From positions 1-60,000 of the forward strand of contig JAZRXG010000030.1 in NCBI GenBank assembly GCA_045600105.1: a stretch of DNA of 60,000 bases, in the 5' to 3' direction. Shown in pieces: positions 39,244 to 47,198 of this stretch. Below the pieces are notes generated by a model. That model did not search any database. It saw only the letters and a program-made list of their open reading frames with translations, and was not told where the DNA came from. This DNA comes from UBA1206 sp045600105 (GTDB lineage Bacteria > Bacillota > Clostridia > Oscillospirales > CAG-382). A program made the position numbers and the translations under genes. Each line of letters begins with the position of its first letter. Positions within the stretch are counted from its first letter, which is position 1.

Positions 39244-40609
39244 AGTCGAATCCGTTCTTGACAAACAGTTTACCCCTATGGCGCTCGTCGCCCGTGAATT
39301 CCGCGAGAACACCAAAGAAGACGGTCAGGACATCGTCATCGGCATTGAAAGAAACAACGGTTACGTTTCCGCTTTCAAGACCAGAATTTACAAAGACGGC
39401 GTCGGCAAAGACGACGTCAACTTCCGTTACATCGAACGTATCGTCAAAGCCCTCCTCTGGATCAGAGGCGGGTACAAGATCATCATCGCAAGCGCTTCCG
39501 TCGTAGGCGAAAAGATCAAAAAGGCCTATGAAAAAGGCGAACTCCGTGATTTCGACAACGGCTTTATGGCAAGATGCTATGAAAATCCGTTCGAAGTCGT
39601 GGTCACCGACCTCGCGCACGCTCCCGTAACCAGCGAATCCGCCGCTCCCGTAGGACGTCATCTCGACGGCTGCCGCATCGGCTTCGACGCGGGCGGAAGT
39701 GACAGAAAGGTTTCCGCCGTAATCAACGGCGAGACCGTTTACTCCGAAGAAGTCGTCTGGTTCCCCAAGCTCCAGTCCGACCCCAAATATCATTACGACG
39801 GTATCCTCGACGCAATGAAGACCGCCGCTTCCCACATGCCCCGCGTTGACGCCATCGGCGTTTCCTCCGCAGGCGTTTACGTCGACAATAAGATCATGAT
39901 CGCGTCCCTCTTCCTCAAGGTTTCGGACGAGGATTTCGAAAAGCACGTCAAGACGATGTATCTCGACGTCGCAAAAGAACTCGGTGAAAACATCCCCATC
40001 GAAGTCGCGAACGACGGTGACGTCACCGCTCTCGCGGGAGCCATGGACCTCAACGACAACGAAGTCCTCGGCATCGCAATGGGCACCTCCGAAGCAGGCG
40101 GATACGTTGACACCAACGGCAACATCACCGGCTGGCTCAACGAGCTCGCTTTCGTTCCCGTTGATTTCTGCGAAAACGCCGCCGTTGACGAATGGTCCGG
40201 CGACTACGGCTGCGGCGTCAAATACTTCTCTCAGGACGGCGTCATCAAGCTTGCTCCTCTCGCAGGCATCGAGCTTGACGAAAGCCTCTCTCCCGCCGAA
40301 AAGCTCAAAGTCGTTCAGAAGCTTATGGCTGAAGGCGACGAAAGAGCCAAGAAGATCTACGAAAACATCGGCGTTTATTTCGGCTACGGCATCGCGTTCT
40401 ACGCTGAATTCTACGACATCAAGCACGTCCTCATCATGGGCCGTGTCACCTCCGGCGAAGGCGGCGTTCTCCTTCTCGGCAAAGCTCAGGAGGTTCTCGA
40501 CAAAGAATTCCCCGAACTCGCTGCCAAGATCCGGCTCCACATCCCCGACGAATCTTCCCGCCGCGTAGGTCAGTCCGTCGCTGCGGCAAGCCTCCCCGAG
40601 ATAAAGTAA
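39233..40609 (+). CDS. ROK-family protein with an extra N-terminal domain
   Basis: A 458-residue protein. The ROK sugar-kinase/ASKHA core starts only at about residue 147 (CRIGFDAGGSDRKVSAVING), continues with VANDGDVTALAGA and AMGTSEAGGY, and has a YGCGVKYF segment near the zinc-binding region. The first 145 residues (FRENTKEDGQDIVIGIERNNGYVSAF) form a separate domain that looks like a degenerate first lobe. Coupling to nagA suggests an amino-sugar kinase role, but a regulator or catalytically altered homologue is possible. No helix-turn-helix is seen. Confidence 0.8.
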   Translation: MKLKVESVLDKQFTPMALVAREFRENTKEDGQDIVIGIERNNGYVSAFKTRIYKDGVGKDDVNFRYIERIVKALLWIRGGYKIIIASASVVGEKIKKAYEKGELRDFDNGFMARCYENPFEVVVTDLAHAPVTSESAAPVGRHLDGCRIGFDAGGSDRKVSAVINGETVYSEEVVWFPKLQSDPKYHYDGILDAMKTAASHMPRVDAIGVSSAGVYVDNKIMIASLFLKVSDEDFEKHVKTMYLDVAKELGENIPIEVANDGDVTALAGAMDLNDNEVLGIAMGTSEAGGYVDTNGNITGWLNELAFVPVDFCENAAVDEWSGDYGCGVKYFSQDGVIKLAPLAGIELDESLSPAEKLKVVQKLMAEGDERAKKIYENIGVYFGYGIAFYAEFYDIKHVLIMGRVTSGEGGVLLLGKAQEVLDKEFPELAAKIRLHIPDESSRRVGQSVAAASLPEIK

Positions 40610-40642
40610 GAAGTAAAAAGTAACAGTGAATAAGTAATGAAA

Positions 40643-40671
40643 AAGGATTTCCGAATTTTTCGGAAATCCTT
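40643..40671. terminator. Bidirectional terminator between convergent genes
   Basis: AAGGATTTCCGA and TCGGAAATCCTT arms around a T-rich loop, with T-rich sequence downstream. It closes the nagA-ROK transcript and probably the opp-DUF3899 transcript. Confidence 0.78.
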
Positions 40672-40680
40672 TCTTATTCT

Positions 40681-40698
40681 GCTTAAGGCTTAAGGCTT
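40681..40698 (-). repeat. TTAAGC-type repeat supplying a stop codon
   Basis: Two 7-nt units (GCTTAAG twice on the plus strand). The last codons of the DUF3899 gene (Leu-Lys-Pro-stop) are read from the repeat, so the C-terminus of the protein is repeat-derived. Confidence 0.6.
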
Positions 40699-41126
40699 TT
40701 GATTTCGGGCTCCGCGTTGTGGTAAAGGATGAGGAATATCACCGCGACGGCGACGAACGCGAGTCCTACGATGAATAGGAATCCGTAACCTTTTACGGGT
40801 TCCTTTTCCCTTTTGCGCATCACGTAGTCGTGCAGCGTTTCGTGCTTTTCATACGTTCTGCCGAACGGGATGAGCGCGCGTACCGCACGGGTCGCGAAAT
40901 AGCTGAGGCTCATGAAATATTCCTTGTTGGCGAGCCACACGAGGAAGCCGACGCAGACGATGATGATGCCGGGGAGGGTGAACGCGTCGGAAAAGACGCG
41001 GTATTTCTCCATTTTATCGGTGATGTGCCACACGTCCTTGAGAGAACACACGAGATACGCGGCGGCAAGTCCGATGGCGGTCGTCACGCCGTACTTGAGC
41101 AGCGACTTCTTAACCTTGTCGCTCAC
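40683..41126 (-). CDS. DUF3899-like small membrane protein
   Basis: A 147-residue protein with three hydrophobic segments (about 12-30, 50-68 and 115-138) and a charged loop (TYEKHETLHDYVMRKREKEP) between the last two, as in DUF3899 proteins. Its ATG overlaps the oppF stop (ATGA), so it is coupled to the oligopeptide transporter operon. An accessory role in transport is inferred from position only. The last residues come from an intergenic repeat. Confidence 0.75.
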   Translation of the reverse strand: MSDKVKKSLLKYGVTTAIGLAAAYLVCSLKDVWHITDKMEKYRVFSDAFTLPGIIIVCVGFLVWLANKEYFMSLSYFATRAVRALIPFGRTYEKHETLHDYVMRKREKEPVKGYGFLFIVGLAFVAVAVIFLILYHNAEPEIKSLKP

Positions 41127-42379
41127 AGCCCGAACTCCTTCTTGTACTTCGCCTCTTCGGCGTCGTTGCAGAGGACGAAATGTCCGGGAACGACTTCACG
41201 CATAGTCGGCTTGTCCACGCTGTAATCGTGTTCGGCGATCGGGTTGTACGTCGTGCGGACACGCTTCTTTTCGGTGTGCGGATCGGGGAGAGGGATCGCC
41301 GAAAGGAGTGAACGGGTGTACGGGTGCATCGGATGCGCGAACAGCTCGTCCGAGCTTGCGAGCTCGACCATTTTGCCGAAATACATAACGCCGATACGGT
41401 CGGAGAAGTATTTGACGACGGAAAGGTCGTGCGCAATGAACAGAATGGTGAGCTGAAGCTGCTTTCTGAGGTCGTTGAGCAGATTGATGACCTGTGCCTG
41501 AATGGAAACGTCGAGCGCCGAAATAGGCTCGTCGGCGATTATCATATCGGGACGCATGATGACCGAACGCGCAATGCCTATTCTCTGGCGCTGACCGCCC
41601 GAAAATTCGTGCGGATAACGTCCGGCGTGCTCGCGGACGAGACCTACGAGCTCGAGTATTTCAAATACTTTTTCTTCGATATACTCTTTATCCTTGATAC
41701 CGTTGATAACGAGGCCTTCCGAAATTATCTCCTTGACCGTCATACGAGGGTTAAGGGACGCGATGGGGTCCTGGAATATCATCTGTATCTTGGTGATGAG
41801 CTTGGTGTGCTTTGCTACGTGCAGATCTTCCTTGTACTTTGCCTTGAGAGACGCAAGCTTTTCGGGGTCTGACGCGTATTTTTCGCAGTTTGCCTTGTAC
41901 TCTTCGGTCAGCTTTGCGGCAAGCTCATCGGCGTACTCGCGGTCGGAATTCTTGTGGTCGTGCTGAGCGGCCTTTATTTCGGCTTTGTTGGCGGCGATGG
42001 TATTTGCGAGAGCTGCCTTTATCTCGGCGGCTTTTGCCGCTTTATCGGCAGCATTGGGATCGTCCTTCAGTGCTTTGAGAGCCTCGGCTGCGTCTGCTTT
42101 TGCCTTCTTTATCGCTTCCTTATAGGAGCGGGTGCCGGCGCAGATACGCTTGCCCTTGAAATAAATGCTGCCGGATGTGATGTCATAAATGCGGATAATG
42201 GAGCGTCCGGTCGTGGTCTTGCCGCAGCCGGATTCTCCGACGAGCCCGAAGACCTCGCCTTTTTTGACGTCGAAGCTGACGTCGTCAACGGCCTTGGTCT
42301 CGAAGCCCTTGCTTTTGAAATATTGGCAAAGATGCTCTACGCGGAGCAGAACTTCACGGTCGTCTTTGAAATTATCCAT
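41123..42379 (-). CDS. oppF: Oligopeptide ABC transporter ATPase OppF, with insertion
   Basis: A 418-residue ATPase of the Opp/Dpp family. Walker A is GESGCGKT (48-55), the Q-loop is in MIFQDPIASLNPRMTV (Q203), the signature is FSGGQRQRIGIARS, Walker B is MIIADEPISALD, and the C-terminal oligopeptide-family extension (HPMHPYTRSLLSAIP) is present. Residues about 81-190 are an Ala/Lys/Glu-rich helical insertion between the first beta sheet and the Q-loop, absent from the usual 320-residue proteins. GGAG precedes the start. It overlaps oppD by 8 bp and the DUF3899 gene by 4 bp. Confidence 0.92.
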   Translation of the reverse strand: MDNFKDDREVLLRVEHLCQYFKSKGFETKAVDDVSFDVKKGEVFGLVGESGCGKTTTGRSIIRIYDITSGSIYFKGKRICAGTRSYKEAIKKAKADAAEALKALKDDPNAADKAAKAAEIKAALANTIAANKAEIKAAQHDHKNSDREYADELAAKLTEEYKANCEKYASDPEKLASLKAKYKEDLHVAKHTKLITKIQMIFQDPIASLNPRMTVKEIISEGLVINGIKDKEYIEEKVFEILELVGLVREHAGRYPHEFSGGQRQRIGIARSVIMRPDMIIADEPISALDVSIQAQVINLLNDLRKQLQLTILFIAHDLSVVKYFSDRIGVMYFGKMVELASSDELFAHPMHPYTRSLLSAIPLPDPHTEKKRVRTTYNPIAEHDYSVDKPTMREVVPGHFVLCNDAEEAKYKKEFGL

Positions 42380-44525
42380 GATTTTCTCCTTCCGCTTTCT
42401 TCATTCTTGCTATTCTGTCCGTAATGATCTTGGGTACTTCCACCTTGGGAGCGTCCGGATGCAGCAGCCACGTTGCCGCGGAGTGCGTCTCGGATATCCT
42501 GAACATGGGCGGCTGTTTTTCGAAGTCGATCTTGAGCGCGTACTTGTTTCTGTCCGCGAACGCGTCGCCTTCGGGCGGGTAGATCATATTGGGAGGCGTG
42601 CCGGGGATGGCGTCCAGCTTCTCCTTGGTCTCAAGGTCGGGCATGGACGAGAGCAGCGCCCAGGTATACGGATGACGGGGGTCATAGAAAACGTCGTCGG
42701 CGCTGCCGTATTCGACTATCTTGCCCGCGTACATGACCGCGATATCATCCGCCATATTGGCAACGACGCCGAGATTGTGCGTGATGAATATGACGGAGAG
42801 GTTTCTGCTTTTCTTGAGGTTGTTGATGAGCTCGAGTATCTGCGCCTGAATGGTAACGTCGAGCGCGGTGGTAGGCTCGTCGCAAATCAGTATATCGGGG
42901 TCTGCCGCAAGCGCGATCGCGATGACGATACGCTGACGCATACCGCCGGAGAACTCGAACGGATACTGCCTGAAGCGGTTTCTCGGTTCGGGGATGCCGA
43001 CCTCCTCCATCAGCTTGATCGCTTTTTCCTTTGCCATCGTCTTGGTGATGCGGTAAACGACAAGCGATGCCTTCTCCTTGAAGTGGTCGATAAGCCCGAC
43101 CGCTTTTTCGTGGAAATCGATCGACGCGCTCTTTTCGATATATTCGCCGTAATGCTCGGCGAGTCTGTCGATGACGAGCGTAATGTTGCCGATGAGCATT
43201 TCCTCGCTGTAAACGTTCTTGGGAACGACCTTCCAGTCGACGTTCCTGCCCCTTGCGATAAGAGCTTCGCGTTTTGCGGTTTCTTTCGCAAAGCGTTTTT
43301 CTTCCTTCACGTTGTTCTTTGAGCAGGAGAAATATCTTTCAATCGCGCTGGTAAGGCTGGAACGGAAGGTATACGCGATGCTGTCCTTGGTGGTCTCGAG
43401 CTTGTCGATGGAATCCATAACGAGGGCAGACAGGGTCTTGGCTTTTGCTTCGGCTTCTTTCCGGGTGAACGTGCCGGTATAGAACCTTCTTGCCTCGTCA
43501 AGCTCGCCGAGAACGGTCTTTTTGACGGCAAGAGCACGGTCAAACGAATACCTGAGCGCGTCAACGAGAAGCACGACGAATTCGTCCATAAAATCAGCGT
43601 TGAGGAATTCAAGCGACTTTTCGTTCGCCTTGGCGGGACCGACCGAGCTGAGGTCTTCGCCCGGTTTTTTGAGTTTCCAGTAACCGATGCGGAAGAAATT
43701 GGGCTTTTCGGCGCCGAGCATCTTTTCGCACAGGGCGGAGAGAGACGCAAGCATATTCGCGGATTCGCCGTCCAGCGTCACGATATCCTTCTCTTCGGTA
43801 TAATTTATCTGTCTGAGCTCGGTTTCGTACGCGGCAAGGCGCGCTTCGTTTTCGAAACGGAAATAGTTGTTGGTTATCTTTTTGAGGAATGACCGGAACT
43901 TCTTGGATTCGGCTTTGACGTCGACCTTCTGTTTCTTTTCAACGAGGAAAAGGAAATCATCGATCCCGGACTTGAGGTCGGTCGCGGCGGCGGCGGAGTT
44001 GTTGTAATCGTTTTCGAGCCTGATTGCCTCGATATTGAACTTATCGAAGGTATCGATCTTTTCGCTTACAAGCTTTTCGTCGTTGCCCGCGGCGATCATA
44101 TTTTCCTTGAGGACGGCAAGAAGGCTGTTGAATTCCTTTTTGGCGTTCTTGCGGGTAGATTTGTTTTTGAGGAGCATTGCCTCGGTGATCTGCTTGCCTA
44201 TCTTTACTATGGGGTTAAGGGAGGAAAGCGGATCCTGGAATATCATGGCGATCTTGTCGCCTCTGATCTTGCACATATCCTCTTCGGATATTTTGAGCAG
44301 ATCCTTGCCGTCGTAGAGTATTTCGCCGTTGTTGACGATGGAGTTGCCGGCGAGGATGCCGATGATGGCTTTGGACGTAACGGATTTGCCCGAACCGGAT
44401 TCACCGACGATGGCGAGCGTCTTGCCTCTTTCGAGGTCGAACGAGATGTCGCGCACCGCCTTTACGGTGCCGCCCGGTGTGCGGAAAGATATCTGAAGTT
44501 TTTTGACCTGAAGTATTTTATCCAT
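42372..44525 (-). CDS. oppD: Oligopeptide ABC transporter ATPase OppD, with giant insertion
   Basis: A 717-residue ATPase, more than twice the usual 330. Walker A is GESGSGKS (41-48), the Q-loop MIFQDPLSSLNP has Q97, the signature FSGGMRQRIVIAIAL is near 525, Walker B is DILICDEPTTALD, the H-loop is in FITHNLGVV, and the C-terminal oligopeptide extension is intact. All catalytic motifs are present. Between about 125 and 495, in the helical subdomain, lies a charged, mainly helical insertion of roughly 370 residues with no motif I recognise. GGAGG precedes the start, 3 bp after oppC. The insertion would sit near the membrane permeases. Confidence 0.92.
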   Translation of the reverse strand: MDKILQVKKLQISFRTPGGTVKAVRDISFDLERGKTLAIVGESGSGKSVTSKAIIGILAGNSIVNNGEILYDGKDLLKISEEDMCKIRGDKIAMIFQDPLSSLNPIVKIGKQITEAMLLKNKSTRKNAKKEFNSLLAVLKENMIAAGNDEKLVSEKIDTFDKFNIEAIRLENDYNNSAAAATDLKSGIDDFLFLVEKKQKVDVKAESKKFRSFLKKITNNYFRFENEARLAAYETELRQINYTEEKDIVTLDGESANMLASLSALCEKMLGAEKPNFFRIGYWKLKKPGEDLSSVGPAKANEKSLEFLNADFMDEFVVLLVDALRYSFDRALAVKKTVLGELDEARRFYTGTFTRKEAEAKAKTLSALVMDSIDKLETTKDSIAYTFRSSLTSAIERYFSCSKNNVKEEKRFAKETAKREALIARGRNVDWKVVPKNVYSEEMLIGNITLVIDRLAEHYGEYIEKSASIDFHEKAVGLIDHFKEKASLVVYRITKTMAKEKAIKLMEEVGIPEPRNRFRQYPFEFSGGMRQRIVIAIALAADPDILICDEPTTALDVTIQAQILELINNLKKSRNLSVIFITHNLGVVANMADDIAVMYAGKIVEYGSADDVFYDPRHPYTWALLSSMPDLETKEKLDAIPGTPPNMIYPPEGDAFADRNKYALKIDFEKQPPMFRISETHSAATWLLHPDAPKVEVPKIITDRIARMKKAEGENHG

Positions 44526-44528
44526 CTC

Positions 44529-46109
44529 TTATTCCTCCACTCCGCGCAGCGACGGGTTGAACGCGTCGCGCAGTCCGTTACCGAACAGGTTGAAGCTGAT
44601 CATCAGCAAAGAGATGACGACAGCGGGGAACAGCATAAGATGCGGGTAGTTTGTCCAGCTGCTGCTCGCTTCGGAAAGCAGGGTGCCGAGCGACGTGGTC
44701 TCGGTGCCGCCGAGGTTGACGATGCCGAGGAAGCTGAGCATGGATTCGCTGAATATGACGTTGGGGATGGTGAGCGCGGACGCCGTGATGAGCGTGCCGA
44801 GCGAGTTCGGGAAAATGTGCTTCATGATGATACGTCTGTCGTTTGCGCCGAGGGTACGGGCTGCCATGACGTATTCGGAATTCTTGAAGCGGTAGAACTG
44901 CGTTCTCACGCGGGAGGCCGGTCCGATCCAGCCTGTCAGCACGTAGGCGAACAGCAGGCACGGGATGGGTCCGAGCTTCTTTGCGAGGTGTATCTGGAAC
45001 AAGGTCGCCACGACGATGAACGGGATACCGTTGAGGATATCGGAGATACGTTCAAGGATGAAGTCGACCGCGCCGCCGTAATAGCCCTCGATCGCGCCGT
45101 AGGTCGCGCCGATGATGAAGTTGATGACGGATACGCATATTGCGATGAGAAGCGAGAGTCTTACGCCGTCGGCAAGGCGGAGCGCAAGGTCGTAGCCCTG
45201 GCTGTCGGTGCCGAAGATATACTCGGGCTCAAAGCCGTTCTGATAAACGTAGTAGTTGTAGTAAAGCACACGTACCTTATACGACGCGGTGTCTACGTCG
45301 CCGCCGCCGTAAAACGTATAATACATGAGGTTGCCGTTTCCGTCACGCATATAGTTGTCTTCAAGTACGAGGTCATCCGAAAAGGCGAGCTTTTTGGTGC
45401 CGCCCATTCCGTTGGGAACAACGGGATCGTATTTGCTGTTTGCCTTGTACCAGTAGTTGGCGCTTCCGGCATTGATCTCGTCGGGGTGATACTCGTTGTT
45501 TTCGATAAGAGGATAGAGGACATGCAGCCCGCTTTCTTCTTCGAAAGCCCTGATTTTTTCGTATTCTGCCTGCGTGATCTCCTTATTGATGAAGCCGACT
45601 TCATAATAAGCGTCAACGACGTAGTCATAATATTTTTTGTTGTCGACATGGTCGACACGGGTATCGTTCACTTTGATGACGGGCTGGTATTTGCTCTTTT
45701 TGCCTTCCGCGATGGAGATGCCGCCTTCTCCTGCCCAGTCTTCGGCACCGACGCCGATGGCGAGCTTGCCGAGGAGCCCTTTTTCGTTGGTGCTTCTGTC
45801 GGCACCGCCGTCAAAGCCGAGGTTGTAAAGCGTCAGGCTGCGGGGACCCTTGCACTTATAATAGGTGTCCCAGAAGGTGGAATCGTATCTGAAGTTGAAG
45901 AGCGGGGTAAGGAACGCGAAAAGGAATATGAATAGGATTATGAACGCGGCGACGATGGAAGCCTTGCTGCGGCAGAAACGTCTGAGCGCGTCCTTGAAAT
46001 ATCCGACGGGCTTGTCCACGAATTTTTTGTCGTGGAGCTTGGTGTCAACGTTCGCAAATTCGAATTTTTCTTTGGGGATGTTGATATATTCGTCAAATTT
46101 CTCTGCCAT
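44529..46109 (-). CDS. oppC: Oligopeptide ABC transporter permease OppC, with large outer loop
   Basis: A 526-residue permease against about 300 normally. The first helix (about 50-71) is followed by an extracellular Tyr/Asp-rich domain of about 225 residues (72-296), where most OppC proteins have 30-60. The standard core then starts with FGTDSQGYDLALRLADGVRLSLLIA. The EAA-type loop RTLGANDRRIIMKHIFPNSL is intact. GGGGGAGAG precedes the start. The outer domain probably contacts the enlarged binding protein, which is an inference. Confidence 0.92.
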   Translation of the reverse strand: MAEKFDEYINIPKEKFEFANVDTKLHDKKFVDKPVGYFKDALRRFCRSKASIVAAFIILFIFLFAFLTPLFNFRYDSTFWDTYYKCKGPRSLTLYNLGFDGGADRSTNEKGLLGKLAIGVGAEDWAGEGGISIAEGKKSKYQPVIKVNDTRVDHVDNKKYYDYVVDAYYEVGFINKEITQAEYEKIRAFEEESGLHVLYPLIENNEYHPDEINAGSANYWYKANSKYDPVVPNGMGGTKKLAFSDDLVLEDNYMRDGNGNLMYYTFYGGGDVDTASYKVRVLYYNYYVYQNGFEPEYIFGTDSQGYDLALRLADGVRLSLLIAICVSVINFIIGATYGAIEGYYGGAVDFILERISDILNGIPFIVVATLFQIHLAKKLGPIPCLLFAYVLTGWIGPASRVRTQFYRFKNSEYVMAARTLGANDRRIIMKHIFPNSLGTLITASALTIPNVIFSESMLSFLGIVNLGGTETTSLGTLLSEASSSWTNYPHLMLFPAVVISLLMISFNLFGNGLRDAFNPSLRGVEE

Positions 46110-46110
46110 A

Positions 46111-47070
46111 TTATCTCTCCCCCATTCTTATTCTCGGATCGATGAAGCCGTAGCTTATGTCGACGATGATGCCGGCAAACAGTCCGATGAATTCATAGAA
46201 AATGCTGTCCATCATGAACACGTCGTAGTCGAGAAGGTTGATGGACTTGATATAAAGTTGTCCGACGCCCGGGATAGAGAATATCTGCTCGATGATCATG
46301 GAGCCGCTGAGTATGAAAAGGAAGCTGCCGATGATCCCGGGAAGGATAGGCACCATTGCGTTCTTGAGTGCGTGACGAGTGGTGGCCTGCGAGCGGGTAA
46401 GTCCCTTGGCGCGCGCCAGAAGCATATAGTCGGAAGTAAGAGTTTCAGTAAGCTCCGCTCTGGTGAAGCGGCAATGTCCCGCGATCTCACCGAACGAAAG
46501 CGCGATGACGGGCGGTATCATACTGACGAACATTTTCCAGGTGAACCAGCTGCCGCCTGCGTCCGCGAGCGAATACACGGTGAGCGGGAGAAGGTCCAGC
46601 TTGAAATAGAATATATACTGTACGATGAAGGCGTACACGTAGCTCGGTATCGAAACGAAAAGCATGATCGCGGTACTGATGACAGAGTCCTGCCATTTGT
46701 TTTTCTTTACAGCCGCGTAAATGCCGAGCAGGATACCTATCGGTATCGAGAACACTATTGAATATAAGTTGACAAGAAGCGTGGGGAGGAACCTGCTGGT
46801 AAGGACGTCCCACGCGGGTGCGAGATAGTCTACGGACCAGGACGTACCGAAGTCCCATTTAGTGACGATATTTTTGAGATATATCGCGTATTGCTCAAGA
46901 AGCGGCTTGTTGTAGCCGAGAGCCTCGAAACGTGCTTCGACTATCTCTTTCTTTTTTTTCTCCTGCGGAGGCTCACGCGGGAGCATCCTTATGAGCATAA
47001 AGCAGATAGTCATGATCACGAAGAACGTGAAAAGCATGCCGAGTATTCGTTTGAAGATATATTTTATCAT
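46111..47070 (-). CDS. oppB: Oligopeptide ABC transporter permease OppB
   Basis: A 319-residue permease of normal size with six helices. The N-terminus IKYIFKRILGMLFTFFVIMTICFMLIRMLP and the EAA loop YMLLARAKGLTRSQATTRHALKNAMVPILP are diagnostic. It forms the channel with OppC. GGAG precedes the start, and oppC begins 1 bp after its stop. It is the only subunit of this operon without an enlargement. Confidence 0.94.
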   Translation of the reverse strand: MIKYIFKRILGMLFTFFVIMTICFMLIRMLPREPPQEKKKKEIVEARFEALGYNKPLLEQYAIYLKNIVTKWDFGTSWSVDYLAPAWDVLTSRFLPTLLVNLYSIVFSIPIGILLGIYAAVKKNKWQDSVISTAIMLFVSIPSYVYAFIVQYIFYFKLDLLPLTVYSLADAGGSWFTWKMFVSMIPPVIALSFGEIAGHCRFTRAELTETLTSDYMLLARAKGLTRSQATTRHALKNAMVPILPGIIGSFLFILSGSMIIEQIFSIPGVGQLYIKSINLLDYDVFMMDSIFYEFIGLFAGIIVDISYGFIDPRIRMGER

Positions 47071-47140
47071 CGCTTTTCTCCTTAATGGGCAAAAATAAGT
47101 TCGTTACGGTTGAAAAGCAAATTTCCCGAAAACGCATAGG

Positions 47141-47167
47141 TAGGCGGAGGGAAGCCCTCCGCCTACT
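47141..47167 (-). other. Stable hairpin between oppA and oppB
   Basis: GTAGGCGGAGGG and CCCTCCGCCTAC arms with a 3-base loop: a 12-bp GC-rich stem. On the transcribed minus strand no T-run follows, so it probably protects the oppA mRNA 3' end and reduces oppB-F expression relative to oppA, as in other binding-protein operons. On the plus strand a TTATTTTT tail follows. Confidence 0.72.
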
Positions 47168-47198
47168 TATTTTTGCCGAGTATTAAAAACTAATGGTA

